A stretch of 64,000 bases of DNA. Source: Cantharellus purpuraceus. Its lineage: Eukaryota > Basidiomycota > Agaricomycetes > Cantharellales > Hydnaceae. The notes beneath the pieces are model-generated. The model did not search any database. It saw only the letters and a program-made list of their open reading frames with translations, and was not told the DNA's origin. The DNA is taken from the NCBI GenBank assembly GCA_025174535.1, contig JALBUN010000015.1:370501-434500 (forward strand), in the 5' to 3' direction. This document shows, one piece after another, positions 34,341-46,238 of the stretch; the stretch's first letter is position 1, and each line of letters opens with the position of its first letter. The position numbers and the translations under genes are program-made.

Positions 34341-36387
34341 ATGTCTATTTTGCGAGCGACGCACTCACCGACCAACTCGTCCTCGAACGCGTTTTCACGT
34401 CCCCCGCTCCGCGTGCTCGCGTCTGGGACTCTGTTTCTCACTCACAGGCTGCTCGTTCCCTCCTACCCTGAGGCGGGCGGCGTAGCGAGAGCGCAGAGTG
34501 TGCAGAGTCACCGCGGAGGGCACGGTGCGAACGTGCTCGCCGTTCTGGCACAGTTTCGGTCGACTCGCGTGTTCGTGCCCTCACCTGGAAATGCGGCGGT
34601 GGTCTCAGGGGGTTCTGCAACGAGATCGGTGGGCGATGTTCAGTTCTCCGGGCCGCTGGCTGGGAACGAGGAGGGCGCGCTTGTTGTGAAGGAGCTGGAG
34701 GCACAGGGTGTAGCCACGACCTTCTCTGTGGTTAGAGAGGGTAAGGGAGTACCGGCGGCGTGGGTCATTGAATCGGGTCAGTCTTTGAAGCTCACAAGCA
34801 CGCGGACATGCTCACCCGATCCACATTCTATAGCAGGAGCAACGAAAACGGTCATGTGAGCAGCCCATTCACCATGTTCATAATTCCACTGCGTGTAATG
34901 CCCTCCGGCTCAAGGCAGACTTTTCATTCCACAGTAACCATAATCCTCTTCCAGATATGACACACGATGAATTCGTCTCACGCCTGGGACCTGTTCTTGC
35001 TCCCGAAAACTATGACATTCCCTCAAGCCCTCCCCCATCACATCCATCTCCTTCTCCCGCGTCCGCTCCACCTCCCCATCCTCACGCACGCAAGCGTTCC
35101 GGGTCCGGGCATCAAATCTATGGCGCGTCGCCTAGTGCTGTTGGCCATCCTCCTTATAATATTCCTGGGGGAGGTATGCCCCCCTTTGATTGGATGCACT
35201 TTGAAGGCCGTGCAGTACAAACGACGCTTGCAAACATGACCGGCATCGACGGCCTTGCCCGTGAGCGAGGCTGGCGGTCAAGGTGTGTATTTAGTCTCCA
35301 AATATCACGCGCGGGCGTTGAGACGGTGAGTTGTCGATGAGAGTCTTTACTCAAATGCATTGCTGAACAAGTGCTGTAGCTCATCCAACATGCAGATGTT
35401 GTATTTTTCTCGTAAGTTGTCATTAGAAATGCAGGCAATAAGTTTGTATATTGAATGAGATGTCTTAGGAAGCCTTATGCACAGGCCGTTTCCCCCTCGT
35501 CATCTCCACGTTCATTTTTAATCTCCATGAGTGCGCATGCTGCACCACATGCCTTGCTCGTGGTAGACTGGGGAACACAAGGCGCCGCGTTGCTCAGCGT
35601 CCCCACACGCGAGTATCTACAAAGCTCAGGGTGGGTCGAGCCAGTGTGTACTCCCGCGTTGAAATCAACATGGGGTAATGCGGGGACGGCGATGGAAGAT
35701 GGCCTTGTAAGTAGTGTACGTACGGGGAGTGGGTTTTGGGCGGATGGGAGGCCGAGAAGTGGGGTGACTCTGACGGGAAGTGAGGGGTCGCAATGGACTA
35801 CTGGGAGTGCGGTGCCGCTGTCGCCGGCGGCGGAGGAGGGGGAGGGGCGTGTGCCTATAGCGCATTCGGAAGGGGAGGGAGAGGGAGAGGGGGATTCGGA
35901 TTCGAGGCGGACGTCGCTGGAGACCGAAAAGGGTGGGAATGGAGGGACGGCGGGGGAGGCGGAGGTTGTAGATGCGGTGGGGGCGCATGAGGCGTTTGTA
36001 GCGGGGATGGTGTTTGCGCTGAGTCAGAGGGTGTTGCCGGGATCGCCGTATGCGAGGGAGGGGGCTGTTCGGGCGCAGGGACAGGGAGCTGTTGGAGGAG
36101 TTGTTGTGACAGGGAGTGGCGTTGTAGGCGCTGGTGGCGGAGTTGGTGCGGGTGCAGATGTGTTGCCTGGAGGAAGTGGGTCTGGGTCTGGGAGATGGCG
36201 GTTGGAGGAGTGCTTACGGTAAGTGGTTTTTTTTTGTCTTCCCTATTTTTCTCAAGTGAACGTGATGGACTGATGCAATGATGCTGTGGGTAGCTTTGCG
36301 ACGGAATTATCGGGTCGGAAAGGGCGCAGGATGGGTTTTGATGGATTGAGGGTAGAGATGGAGAAGGCGGGATGGGTTGTTGACTGA
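34341..36387 (+). CDS. PfkB-family carbohydrate kinase (ketohexokinase-like)
   Basis: Exons join in frame from a tentative ATG at 34341 to TGA 36387. Introns include about 34781-34835, 34858-34934, 35329-35380 and 35411-35468, and one of about 80 nt near 36220-36295. Ribokinase/PfkB features are the N-terminal GTLFLTHRLLVPSYP, HRGGHGANVLAVLAQF (sugar-binding Gly-Gly), VVREGKGVPAAWVIESG, FEGRAVQTTLANMTG and DWGTQGAALLSV. The C-terminal motif is VVDAVGAHEAFVAGM. The last motif normally reads GAGD or similar, with Asp as catalytic base; here the position is Glu. A low-complexity Gly/Glu-rich insert (about 35810-35960) lies just before it. The 5' end is uncertain because two frames are open across 34217-34470. 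The protein phosphorylates a sugar or related alcohol if active. Confidence 0.82.
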
Positions 36388-37213
36388 GCCAGTGAGTGGT
36401 GCAGCTGTCTTATAGTACCCCCCTTCCCTCTTTTTCACTTTGAGATGAGTGATGTATACATGGGGCTTTCGTCATTTACATTCACTTTATACATACCACA
36501 TGTGTCTGACACCATTTTTACATTGTATATCCTACGCATTCTTAGTATATTTTTTTTTTTTATGCTTAGTTTGCGTTAGACATTTGGTCACATTTTTGGG
36601 CGATGTGGATATTATATAAGGCATTTGACGGGGTTGGAAAGGCTGGGATATTAGCATAGGCTATAGAGAATATGGCCGCGTCTTGGTTTCTTCTCTTCTT
36701 AGGCTAGAGACCGCAGGGAGACTGATTTCGCTTGGAAGAAAGTTGCTAATGATCACCATTCTAGTATACTTAAAGGTATAGTTCGTTTTGCTTACAATTC
36801 ATTTCCTGCTCAATTCAGTGCCACTGGGACCCTTTGATGCGCTACATGAAAGGATACCTTGGACGATGGTCTCTCTCGATATGCAGATTACAATGCTTGG
36901 GAGTGGGTGTTTGAACGGCGCCCTATACAAGCATCGTAAGGTAAACGTCGCAGGTACAACGTGTTATATTGGTGAGAGCGTTGATATTGTGAGACACTCT
37001 CTCCTTATTCATCGCACACACCACCCGGTGCAAAAATATACTACCAAGGCGTCGAGTCTTTTATCGCAGTACGGATACAACCCGCTGTATATACACCGTG
37101 TAGGGTATTGTTTCGACTAATGATATATGTGAAGCTCAATTAATGCCAAGCAAGGGTTGTTGGTACTCGGAACAGTGGGCCCGGGTGGGGGCCGTTCCGC
37201 GATCACCCCCGAC
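36388..37213. other. Intergenic region between convergent genes
   Basis: This is the 3' side of both the kinase gene and protease 2. It contains a T-run (about 36550-36560) and the protease-unit 3' flank motif near 37065-37120. No gene is supported. Confidence 0.45.
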
Positions 37214-38882
37214 TTAGTTGGTGGTGTCAAACGTGTGGCTGGTGGTAGCCAATCCGACCCGCTCATTATCAGTATCGTAGACAGAGTAGAAGCGTTGACT
37301 ACATGGAACAAGTTGATTGAAATTTGCTCGCTGGTGAGGGGAAAAAAAGGTGGCTGAGGATATGACGTACAGGAAGGTAAATCCGTTGATAAAGTCCAAC
37401 CCCTTCCCAAACAACGTTCCGATGTCACTGACGATGAGATACGCCTGCCCCGCCACACCGCCAATTTGCGAGTTGAACTGACGTGGCCACAGTTGGGCGT
37501 TTGGCGTCAACTCATAGGTGGTCTGCAAAGCATCAAACATCAGGCATAAAATGGATTGAAGGGGGGGGGGAGGCTGTAGGGTAAGTAGAATGGTAATCAC
37601 ACTTACGTCGCCAATGTGGAAATACAGGCTCTTCAAATTATCCACGTCTGCCACAGTCAAGAGGCCAGTGTTGTTGTCAAACGTGGCACCTGTTACGTTC
37701 TGGTACACCTGGAACGCCTCGGTTGAGATCAGGACGAGGGTTGTCCCTATGGAATCATTTAATTTTAAACGAAACGGCACGACGGATGGAACCACAACCT
37801 GTGTCGACGATGCCTGCAGTATGGTTAAGGATTGGGGTATACTCAGCTCCATATCTATTCAAACGCATATCCTCTTAGCAAGAGATACGGCCAAGTTGGG
37901 CATAGAAAAAAAGACGACGTACGTGATGCTTTGGTCAACTCCCCAAAACAGGCTGGAAGGTCTTGTTTTGGTGATGGGCACGTACGAAATATGACCTGTG
38001 AATTTGCTGTTGTCTGTCCCGCCAAAGTCGAGCTGTCCATTCGAGTCGTTTAACGCGATGGTGGGGGCGAACGACGCGGCCACTAGATTCTTTTCGATGA
38101 CACCTTGGGAAAACAAGTTGTCGGTGACTGTGGGGATGGATTTGTTGTCAATCGTGGTACGGTTTGTAAGGTCGGGAGGTCCGAGCCCGAGGATGCCATC
38201 AAACCCTTGTTGGACGAAATTCGTTGGTTGTTGGTTTCTGAGGAGGTAGGGATCACCTACCTTGGAAACCATTTGATATGTTTGCGACGCCAATAGACTG
38301 ACTGCGAATGGTGGCGGACCCAAGCGTCACGTCGTCAAGGACTATAGGCACAATCCATAGTCAGATGCATGGTCAGGACTTTGGAAGAGGACAGGAATCG
38401 TAAACACCCACATTCCTCGCCTGAGAAATTTCCACTGCCGTACCGTACTTCCACCGCCTTTCCTGTGTCATGGGAATTTGGACCAGGCTTGTAAGGTAGC
38501 CCAGCACCGACCCAGGTGTTGGAACTCCCAGTGTCTACTATGAGTGTGTATGTGCCTTGACCAACACCAACTGAAGCGGTGTAACGATCCTGATGGGGGA
38601 CGAGATCAGCCACGGATGGGACTGGGGTGGGCAAGGCGATATATTTACCGTGTCGTCGAGGACGGGCAAGGCAAATTCTGACTTTCCATTTGCCTTGGCC
38701 TGTCCATGAGCGAAGAGGGCTCTGGCGCGTGCTCTATCCCGGTGGAGCAAATTCTTTGTACCCCCGGTGGAGTTGATATTGATGGCAAGGGCGAGGCTAA
38801 CTGGGGATGAACGGATCTGGATCGAATTCGCGAGCACGCTTGAGACGAGCAAGAAAAGTGAGAGCAGCGACATCAATGCCAT
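37214..38882 (-). CDS. Polyporopepsin-like secreted aspartic protease 2
   Basis: This paralog runs from ATG 38882 to TAA 37214. The signal peptide is MALMSLLSLFLLVSSVLA and the propeptide has HRDRARARALFAHG. The catalytic motifs LIVDTGSSNTWVGAG and AGIVDTG are intact, the flap is VRYGSGNFSG, and the end reads FYSVYDTDNERVGLATT. It differs from its neighbours by a Lys/Asn-rich pocket region (ILGLGPPDLTNRTTIDNKS), more changes in the propeptide, and GTLFGKGLDFINGF in place of the usual GTPSG. Exon and intron positions match those of paralog 1. An uninterrupted G9 run falls in one intron near 37561-37570. It is probably secreted and active at acidic pH, like the family. Confidence 0.9.
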
Positions 38883-38989
38883 AGTGTTGTGGAAGAAAGG
38901 AGGGTAGAAAGCGGCAGCTACGCAGACGGACAGGTGGGAGGGAAGGAGGGAAACCACGAGTGAGACTTCGTTGATCAGAGATTCCTGCT

Positions 38990-40600
38990 CTTATTCAAAA
39001 CGCTCCTAGATCATATAACAGAGTTAAGATGCGTGTCTCCGCCCATGATAGGGTCTTTTTCCCTGCACATATTATGACCGTATTGTACCAATGTTGACGA
39101 AACCATGTGCCTCGGCCGACAAGAATTGGAGCTGACCAAAGCTGATTGATGAGTCCGAAGGGGCTAACATCGCCAGACACCGCCATTAGCAGCTCAAATC
39201 GCGGTGTTGAAGCATATCAAGCCGACATGGCGATATTTGATTTGTTCAGCACGGACCGGACATCATGGCCAACTTGTTTAGGGATATGAACAAAATGTAT
39301 AGTTGTTTGCGCATTACCGACTGAGAGTTTAGCTCGCTCCAGCCTAACCTCATACTTACACTAGAAGCTGTAAATTAGGCGCTCTGCAAACAAGATCCAC
39401 CAGAGGTTGCGGATCAACTCGATGGCTTCTGCGGCCGCACCGGTCCGGGGGTGAAATATATTAGAAGGTCTGTTGCCCGAACAGTTTCGGTCGGCGGCAG
39501 CTGGAGCCCGGCGTTCGGATGATCCGCTAACATTGGAAGTGCCATATATTGGGAAGGCGCGCAGGAGGGACACAAAAACGGGAGCGACACGCACAACGTA
39601 TTTGGTAACTGTATAATACCTCGGTGTCTAATAACATACGCTGCTGGTTGGAGCTATCAGGGACGTCTGAGTCCCGATGCAGCTGTATAGGTGATGACTC
39701 AGCTGTATGTACAAGCCAGTCTTTTGTCTTCCGCGTTCTACACGTCGAATACTACTCCTTTGTGTCTTTACAATCGCAACTATTGGAGTATGAAATAATC
39801 AAGGCTATATAACAGAGTATAAGTAAGTATGCGGGGAATGCATGTACTAGTGTTCCTCACCTCAGTCCGTATATTGTGAATACGGCTGAGGGCGAACGAA
39901 CAACCACAGACGTGTTATATACGTCTGCGGTGGTGAAAATTTTCAAGTGTAGGTACGTAACATATTAAGACTTGAAACGTGGTAGTGAGAGAGAGAGAGA
40001 ATCAATTTAGGTGCTTGAAGCGCTTGTGCGCTTATGGTACACCGTAACTATTGTAGGTACTGTGTTGACGTGGGAGCCCCCTAGTATGTTTGGATGTATA
40101 TACTGCTTGTGTGGAGGATAAGATGAATTATGTTAGGATTGTTAATGAGCTTTATATCTGGTCAATTAAATGGTAGGTGACACGGTTCTAAACCTGTCAC
40201 ACGATGGGAGTGATTGCATCCCTGGGTCTCTGCCTCTTGCTGCATACTAGGGATCCCGCGTCTGGTTCTCCAGACGCGGTCGAAACTCCCCGCATCACCG
40301 ATATAGGGGCTCAGGGGTGCATGATTATGGTACTCATTGGTGTGGTATTGTAGGAGAGGAGGGTGAAGAGAAAAGTGTATGGTGGTTTTGTAAGGGGAGG
40401 GGGGGCCAGTTGCTATTTCTTTTGAACTTTTCAGTTCAACTGGAGTGCGTGGCCGGGGGGCGCATGTCGGGGTGGTGTTCCCCTGGATGAGTTCGGCAGA
40501 AACGAGAGCCGATGTGAGGTACGGGACTGGTAGTGTCTATGTCTAGAGATCTGGGTCAGTACGGTGTATATTCTGGAGTGTATGAGAGTGTCTTAGGCGT
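38990..40600. other. Region upstream of protease 2 with LTR-like and LINE 3' remnants
   Basis: No host gene is seen. Around 39840-39965 a block (CCTCACCTCAGTCCG...CGGCTGAGGGCG, then ACGTCTGCGGTGG) repeats in inverse orientation the one at 27080-27150. This suggests related LTR-like remnants. A (GA)n tract lies at about 39988-40000. From about 40180 onward the sequence may be the 3' untranslated part of the LINE whose RNase H remnant follows on the minus strand. Confidence 0.35.
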
Positions 40601-40626
40601 TGTTCCATGTCAAGTCCCTATAATGT

Positions 40627-41484
40627 TCAAATCTGCCAGTGCTTCCTATGTAGATGAAAGTGTTGTGCTACTGTCTCCGGAGTCCTGCATTTGGTACAGA
40701 GTGCGGTGTCTATAGCTTTGATGCGTTTGAGGAAGCAGTTTAGTCCTATGTGGCCGGTGCGAAGTTGAATCAAGATACTTGTTGCGCGGCGTGGCAGCCC
40801 TAGAAGCATGCATGTGGTTTTTCGGTCAGGCAGTGATGAATTGATTCCGGATAGCCTTGGGTATCTGGGCGATTGTTGCCATAGTGAGGTCCACCTGGTC
40901 TTTATGCTACTTTTCTTGTGGGCTTTGAGGGCGGCATAGCTGGCAGGGAGTTTGCGATGTAGCAGGTATGGTAGCTCCGGTTTGGGGGCACATGTCCCTT
41001 CTGCTGCTGCTTCGGCGAGAAGGTCTGCTTTCTCATTGCCTGTTGCTCCTCTGTGACCGGGGACCCATTCGAAATGTAGGTATAGATGTCTACGCCGCAA
41101 TTTGAGGTGGTGGATATCGGTGTGTATAGCATCAATAAGGTATTGCGTCGGCTGTGAGGTGTTGTTGCATAGTGCGGTAATCGCTGCCTGATTATCGAGC
41201 GCTATAAGGATGAGTGTGCCGCAGCATGTCTAGATGTGATTCATATGGCTAGAAGTATCCTGAAGGTGTTCGTCTTCCGATAGGATGGTGGCTGCGGCGC
41301 CTATTTTGCCTTGAAATCCTGAGCCATCTGAGAAGATTTGAAGGTCATCTATTCGCATGCAAATCTTCTGTAGTGCTGCTTCTGGATCCTGTTCGATGTT
41401 CGTGGTGAACTGTGGGCGCCAGCTTGGGTGGGAAACGTGGAAGTGACTGCATGACACGCCGTGATGTGTCATTGACATGCGCAC
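40627..41484 (-). pseudogene. RNase H domain remnant of a non-LTR retrotransposon (LINE)
   Basis: On the minus strand, from about 41484 down, the frame reads LQIFSDGSGFQGKIGAAA, then after stops or gaps ALDNQAAI, FEWVPGHRGATGNEKADLLA and a C-terminal region with RLRTGHIGLN-like and CxxC features. The SDGS, ALDN and GHxGxxGNExAD motifs are those of the RNase HI domain found at the end of the ORF2 polyprotein in many fungal LINEs. The reverse transcriptase and endonuclease domains are absent, and the frame is interrupted near 41230. It is a dead 3' fragment. Confidence 0.75.
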
Positions 41485-41679
41485 ACTTCACATACTCCAA
41501 AAGAAACATTGTTCAAACACTATCTACATAGTGCAGGATTTTTCCTGATAAGAGTTGCTCCAGGATAAGTTGCATGAGCGGCCGTATGGCGCAAGGGAAC
41601 CCACATTACGTACTAAACGCGTGGTGTCACAGGTGTGACACCTACATATCACTTCTGTGGTGGATGCGGGCACCATCGC

Positions 41680-41799
41680 GGAACCATAATGCCTGGCTTC
41701 CAAGCTAGGCTCATCACAGTAATGACGGTCTGGTTGTGTGGAACCATAATGCCTGGCTTAGAAGCTAGGCTCATCACAGTAATGACAGTCTGGTTGTGC
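41680..41799. repeat. 60-bp direct tandem duplication
   Basis: GGAACCATAATGCCTGGCTT starts at 41680 and again at 41740. The two 60-bp units differ at only a few positions, and a partial third start (GAACAATAAT) follows. No coding role was found. Confidence 0.85.
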
Positions 41800-42760
41800 A
41801 GAACAATAATTGCCTAAAAAATGCAGGTTCCGAGTCACAGTAGTCGGTGTCATCGTTGCTGTCCGTATGTCCGATTTTCCTTTTGTCCCGAGGAAGTGAG
41901 AGAAGGAGGAAGGGTAGGAGCTTGTATGCCCCATAGTAGCATACTCTACGCTGCTCACGTCTCAACTTACGTTATTGATAGCTCCATATCTGTTGAGATA
42001 TGGAATCCCACGGATACCACCCAGACTCTTGAGTCAGGCACGTTTATTGCTTTCGTCGCACCGCTTTGATTTCGTCTTCGAATTGCACCTCGTATATACG
42101 CATGCCAGTGTTTTATAAACATCGTATTACCTTCTGCCTTCTAAGTCCACAATGCATTGAACAACACAACCGAAGGTACACATGTCGAAACCAACATCAG
42201 TTATTCTGAGGTCGGAAACGGCTGACGGTGGATACGTCAGCACCGACAGAAGAGTGTCGTACACGGCTATAGCATGGTTGTCATCTGGTAATCGGCAGAC
42301 CTTGGACACTTTCAAGCTCCAGGTCAGGCCAGATCTATGGAAAGCCAACGATCATGATCGGCTGAGCTGCAACCGCTGCACAAGTTGCACATCACTAGCA
42401 AGCAAGCACTGATGGCCATGTCGAACGTTATGACAGCGCTCCAACACTTCCCACCAGTCCCTATCGTCAATCCATCATGGGATGCAATAGCGGCTATCGT
42501 GCTCGGAGTTTTGTACCCTATCAACAACACAACTCGAGCTTGCTCCTCATCATCGGTCACACAGCCCACACGCCAAGTAGAGGGTATGTGTGTTTATTGG
42601 TTTATCACAGTACGGATACAACGTCCTGGATATGAACCCGTGCAGGGGATTACTCTGTATGCCAAGATAAAAAAAACTGTCCCCAAACCCAACTCAATGC
42701 CAACATTCACGTGATTCAAAATAGCAAAGCTCAGACATGGGAAGAAGAATCTCTTCCGCT
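41800..42760. other. Intergenic region downstream of protease 3
   Basis: Several medium open frames exist on both strands (for example plus 42182-42412 and 42385-42714, minus 42569-42324), but no family or splice structure is convincing. The 3' flank motif of the protease unit lies at about 42605-42660. Confidence 0.35.
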
Positions 42761-44451
42761 TTAGTTGGTGGTGTCCAGTGTGTGGCTGGTGGTAGCCAGC
42801 CCAACCTGGGAGTTGGTGGTATCGAAGACAGAGTAGAAACGTTGACTGCATGAAATGATTAATTGATCAGTTTTGCTCGCTGGTCAGGGAAACATATGGG
42901 CTGGAGGATGTTACGCACAGGAAGGTGAATCCATTGATAAAGTCCAATCCCTGTCCGCTAGGTGTTCCGAGGTCAGCGACGACGAGCAAGATCTGACCTG
43001 CCTGACCGCCAATCTGCGAGTTCAGTGATCGTGGCCAGATTTGGGCGTTTGCCGTCAACTCAAATGATTGCTGCAAAGCACCCAAGCAAAATGGCCATTA
43101 GATATCAAATTTCGAGAAGATCGATCGGAGGTGGGGGGAAGGAGAACAAAGGATTGAATTGCACTTACGCCGCCAATGTTGAAGAACAAGCTCTTCAAGT
43201 TGCTCACGCTTGGTACTGTCAAAAGACCAGTCGCACGGTCGAGTGTGGCACCTGTTGCCTTCTGGTAGGCCTGGAGCGCATCGGTGGCAAGCAAGATCAG
43301 GGTCGTTCCTACGGTGTCATTTCATTTTACTAGATATGCCGCGAATGTGTGCAATGAATGGAACCACAAACCTGTGTCAACAATGCCTGCGGTGGACTTG
43401 AGGATGGTGGTACCAGTAGCAGAGCCAAACCTTTCCAAATGCACACACTCGCGCATTAGCAAGAGACGTGGGCATCGGCTATGGAACGTACGTGATGGTT
43501 TGGTCAATTCCCCAGAACTGGTTGGCAGGGCTTGTGCCTGTGATGGGCACAAAGCTGACGGACCCAGTGAATTTGCTGGCGTCTGTCCCGCCAAAGTCGA
43601 GCTCTCCGTTTTGGACATTGTTTGGCGATGTCGTGGGGACGAAGGATACGCCCACGAGGGGCTGCCCGATGATACCTTGGGTGGCCATATTGTCGGTGAC
43701 TGTGGGGATGGTACCACCATCGCTCGTGGTCCCGGTTGTCAAGTCAGTGGGACCGATGCCAAGGATGCCATCAAAGCCTTGTTGAAAACAAGCTTCGTTA
43801 GCGTCTTTCTAAAAAAAATAAGGAATGCATACCGGTGAAGCCAGTTGAGCTAGATGCGACGCCAATGGACTGTCCGCTAATGGTAGCGGACCCGAGTTTC
43901 ACATCATCAGTGACTATAGAAAATGATACATACATTGTCAAGGCTTGAGAGAGAACAGTATTGGTAAACACTCACATTCCTCGCCTGAGAAACTGCCACT
44001 GCCATACGACACTGCCACTGAGGTCCCTGTGTCTTTGGAATTTGGACCAGGCTCGTAGGCTTGCGTAGCACCGACCCAGGTATTGGAACTCCCAGTGTCT
44101 ACTATGAGTGAGTATGTGCCAGCACCGACACCAACTGACGCTGTGTAGATTTGCTGATAGGAATATAATCAGGCTCGCATGGAACCGGGATGAGCATGAT
44201 AATATACTCACCACAGCGTCGGTGACGGGCACGGGTACGCTTGCCAAACTCTGTCCCGATGCCTTGGCCTTTCCAATAGCGAGGAGGCTCTGGACGCGTG
44301 CTCTGTCCCGGTTGAGCAGAGCTTTCGAACCGCCGGTCGAGTTGATACTGACGGCAAGGGGGAGGGTGATCGAGGATGAACGGATCTGGATCGGATTCGC
44401 GAGCACGCTTGAAGCGACCAAGCAAAAAGAGAGCAACATGCTGAACGCCAT
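42761..44451 (-). CDS. Polyporopepsin-like secreted aspartic protease 3
   Basis: This paralog runs from ATG 44451 to TAA 42761. The signal peptide is MAFSMLLSFCLVASSVLA, followed by NPIQIRSSSITLPLAVS. The first catalytic motif, within a LIVDTGSSNTWVGA block, and the second, KSTAGIVDTG, are intact; the flap is VSYGSGSFSG. The loop after TVTDN reads MATQGIIGQPL where the others have LFSQ. Conserved C-lobe segments are FELTANAQIWPR and GLDFINGF. The gene has the same exon plan as the other two, spaced about 5-6 kb apart, and all three shared 3' flanks show that the whole unit was duplicated. No defect was found. Confidence 0.9.
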
Positions 44452-44532
44452 GATCTTGAAAAGAGGGAGGGAGTTTGCGGCAAAAACACGGAGGGAACCT
44501 GGGAGGGAGCGAGTGCACTGGAAGTGAGACAA

Positions 44533-46238
44533 CTGAGCAGGAAGTTTTGTCTTTTATGCAAAGAAGTCAGATCATGGAACATGCGTGTGCTTCTATCCGG
44601 TCTGTGTCGTCCCTTGCGAATGTCGAGGTGACCATGTGCATCGAATGCCAAACATGAGACTTCACAAAAGGATAGACTATAATCTGTGAGTGTGATTTGT
44701 CTAAAGAAGACAACATCGCCATTGGCGATTCAAACTTGATCATGGTTCGCACTCCACATCTCGGATCCATCGTGGATATGACGCGCGAGAAGTTCTTCTG
44801 GCGGTAGCCGCAGTTGAGGTTGTCAACTTACTCACGATTGATGGGAGAAGAAAGCTCACGGATTCGGATTTAGCACATGGTACCGTGAGGACAGGCGAGG
44901 ATTGCTTGGTTTAAGCATGCTGGCCAGCTACAGGATTACTACCCTATAAGCTAGTCCTAGACGATTTCGACCTTTTTCAACCATGGTATAGTCACATGTC
45001 GTGGGTTCCTTCGAGCCGATATGGGAGGATAGGTATAAGGTTAATTCCCAGCGCATGGTCAATGGTTTTACCATATTTACATATAGTCCCATTTTCTCCG
45101 AAGTCTTATTATTAGATGGCAGATGATTGGCACACCCTTGCCCGTAGATGGGCTTAAGCTGTCACTTTGAGCAAACTGCAGATGGAGATATAGGGTTATG
45201 TTCAGAAGTTGTCGAGAGGCCAACTATCAACCATCAACAACTTGTCGCCGCGCTAGCCGAGCCAGACTAACGTACCAAGCGGAACGTCGAAGACTATACC
45301 GGCTGCATGTGGATAGCCATTTGCCGAGGCCGATTCTTTTTCGAAACAGATAGCTACTAAGGCAACAGATTTGCAGAAGAGAATGGGCTGTCTTTCAGGC
45401 ATGTACATGTGATAACGCACTGCAGGATTGATAAACACCATGCTCCGGAGGTGTTCTGACAAGTGAAGTGATTGAAACGGAACTTCAATTCGGACATGTT
45501 TGATTAGTGTTGAATGCAAATTTGCAATGTTCAGTCTTCTAGAAGCTATTGTGGCTTCTGTTGAGGGCACAGGAAGCCTGCCGCCCACTGAGGGTTCCAT
45601 TGCCACGTTCATCAATGACAAAGGCGTTACGGCATGTTAGATTGTCTAATACCGGTCCTTGTATACAATATAATCATGCCGTAGCACAGGGCAGAACGAC
45701 ACAGACTAAATGGAGTTCAAGGCTCAACAGAAGATTCCGGTTCATTTAGATTTTATTTCCCGGTGACTTATCTATCGATCGGATAGAGTTGTGGGCGGTC
45801 AACAGACGGACTGAGTTGAAACTGGTTATGTGTTACAGTACTTGTCATGCACAAGTTTGTAGGACAGCAAGGACCCTCTCCTGAACGTTTCAGCATCCGC
45901 GTGGCATCGTGTCAGACTTGATCGACGCCATGACGGCGCTGCTAGCAATTGTTTCATGTGCGTCGAACTTTGATGCGGCCAAGGGCAGTCAGTCCAGCTT
46001 CGAAGTTATATATTAATAGTAATGATATCCGAGCCGGTTTGGGGAAACAACAAGCAGCGATACGGGTAGGTATGCATTATGGATTGGATTTGTATTAGCC
46101 CCAGCCTCGATGCGTGACGTAATCTGGGCAACTGTAAAAAACAAACAACAGCCGAAAAAAAAGGAAAAAAAAAAAAAGGGGCGATCAAAACGCGAGAAAA
46201 AAAGATGGTACTGTTTTCATTAGCACGGCTTAGTAGCA
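44533..46238. other. Region upstream of protease 3
   Basis: The probable TATA element GCATAAAAGAC of protease 3 is near 44554 (minus strand). The only coding-like stretch is 45253-45621, listed separately. Poly-A-like runs occur at 46157-46185. Nothing else was recognised. Confidence 0.4.
45253..45621 (-). CDS. Unidentified open frame with protein-like composition
   Basis: A minus-strand frame of 122 codons starts at 45621 and reads, among others, RLNIANLHSTLIKHVRIEV, NPAVRYHMYMPERQP, ALVAICFEKE and VPLGTLVWLG. The composition is balanced and hydrophobic-rich like a folded protein. I recognise no family and cannot see neighbouring exons, although the GTACGTTAG near the stop could be a splice donor. 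It may be a single exon, a small gene or a remnant. Confidence 0.35.
   Translation of the reverse strand: MSLMNVAMEPSVGGRLPVPSTEATIASRRLNIANLHSTLIKHVRIEVPFQSLHLSEHLRSMVFINPAVRYHMYMPERQPILFCKSVALVAICFEKESASANGYPHAAGIVFDVPLGTLVWLG

Noticed and set aside
35793..35990. Gly-rich 65-codon plus-strand frame
   Set aside because: It is an alternative frame of the low-complexity part of the kinase gene.
39600..39965. Second solo LTR with clear borders
   Set aside because: A TG...CA element can be imagined on the minus strand, but no matching target duplication was found, so only a remnant is reported.
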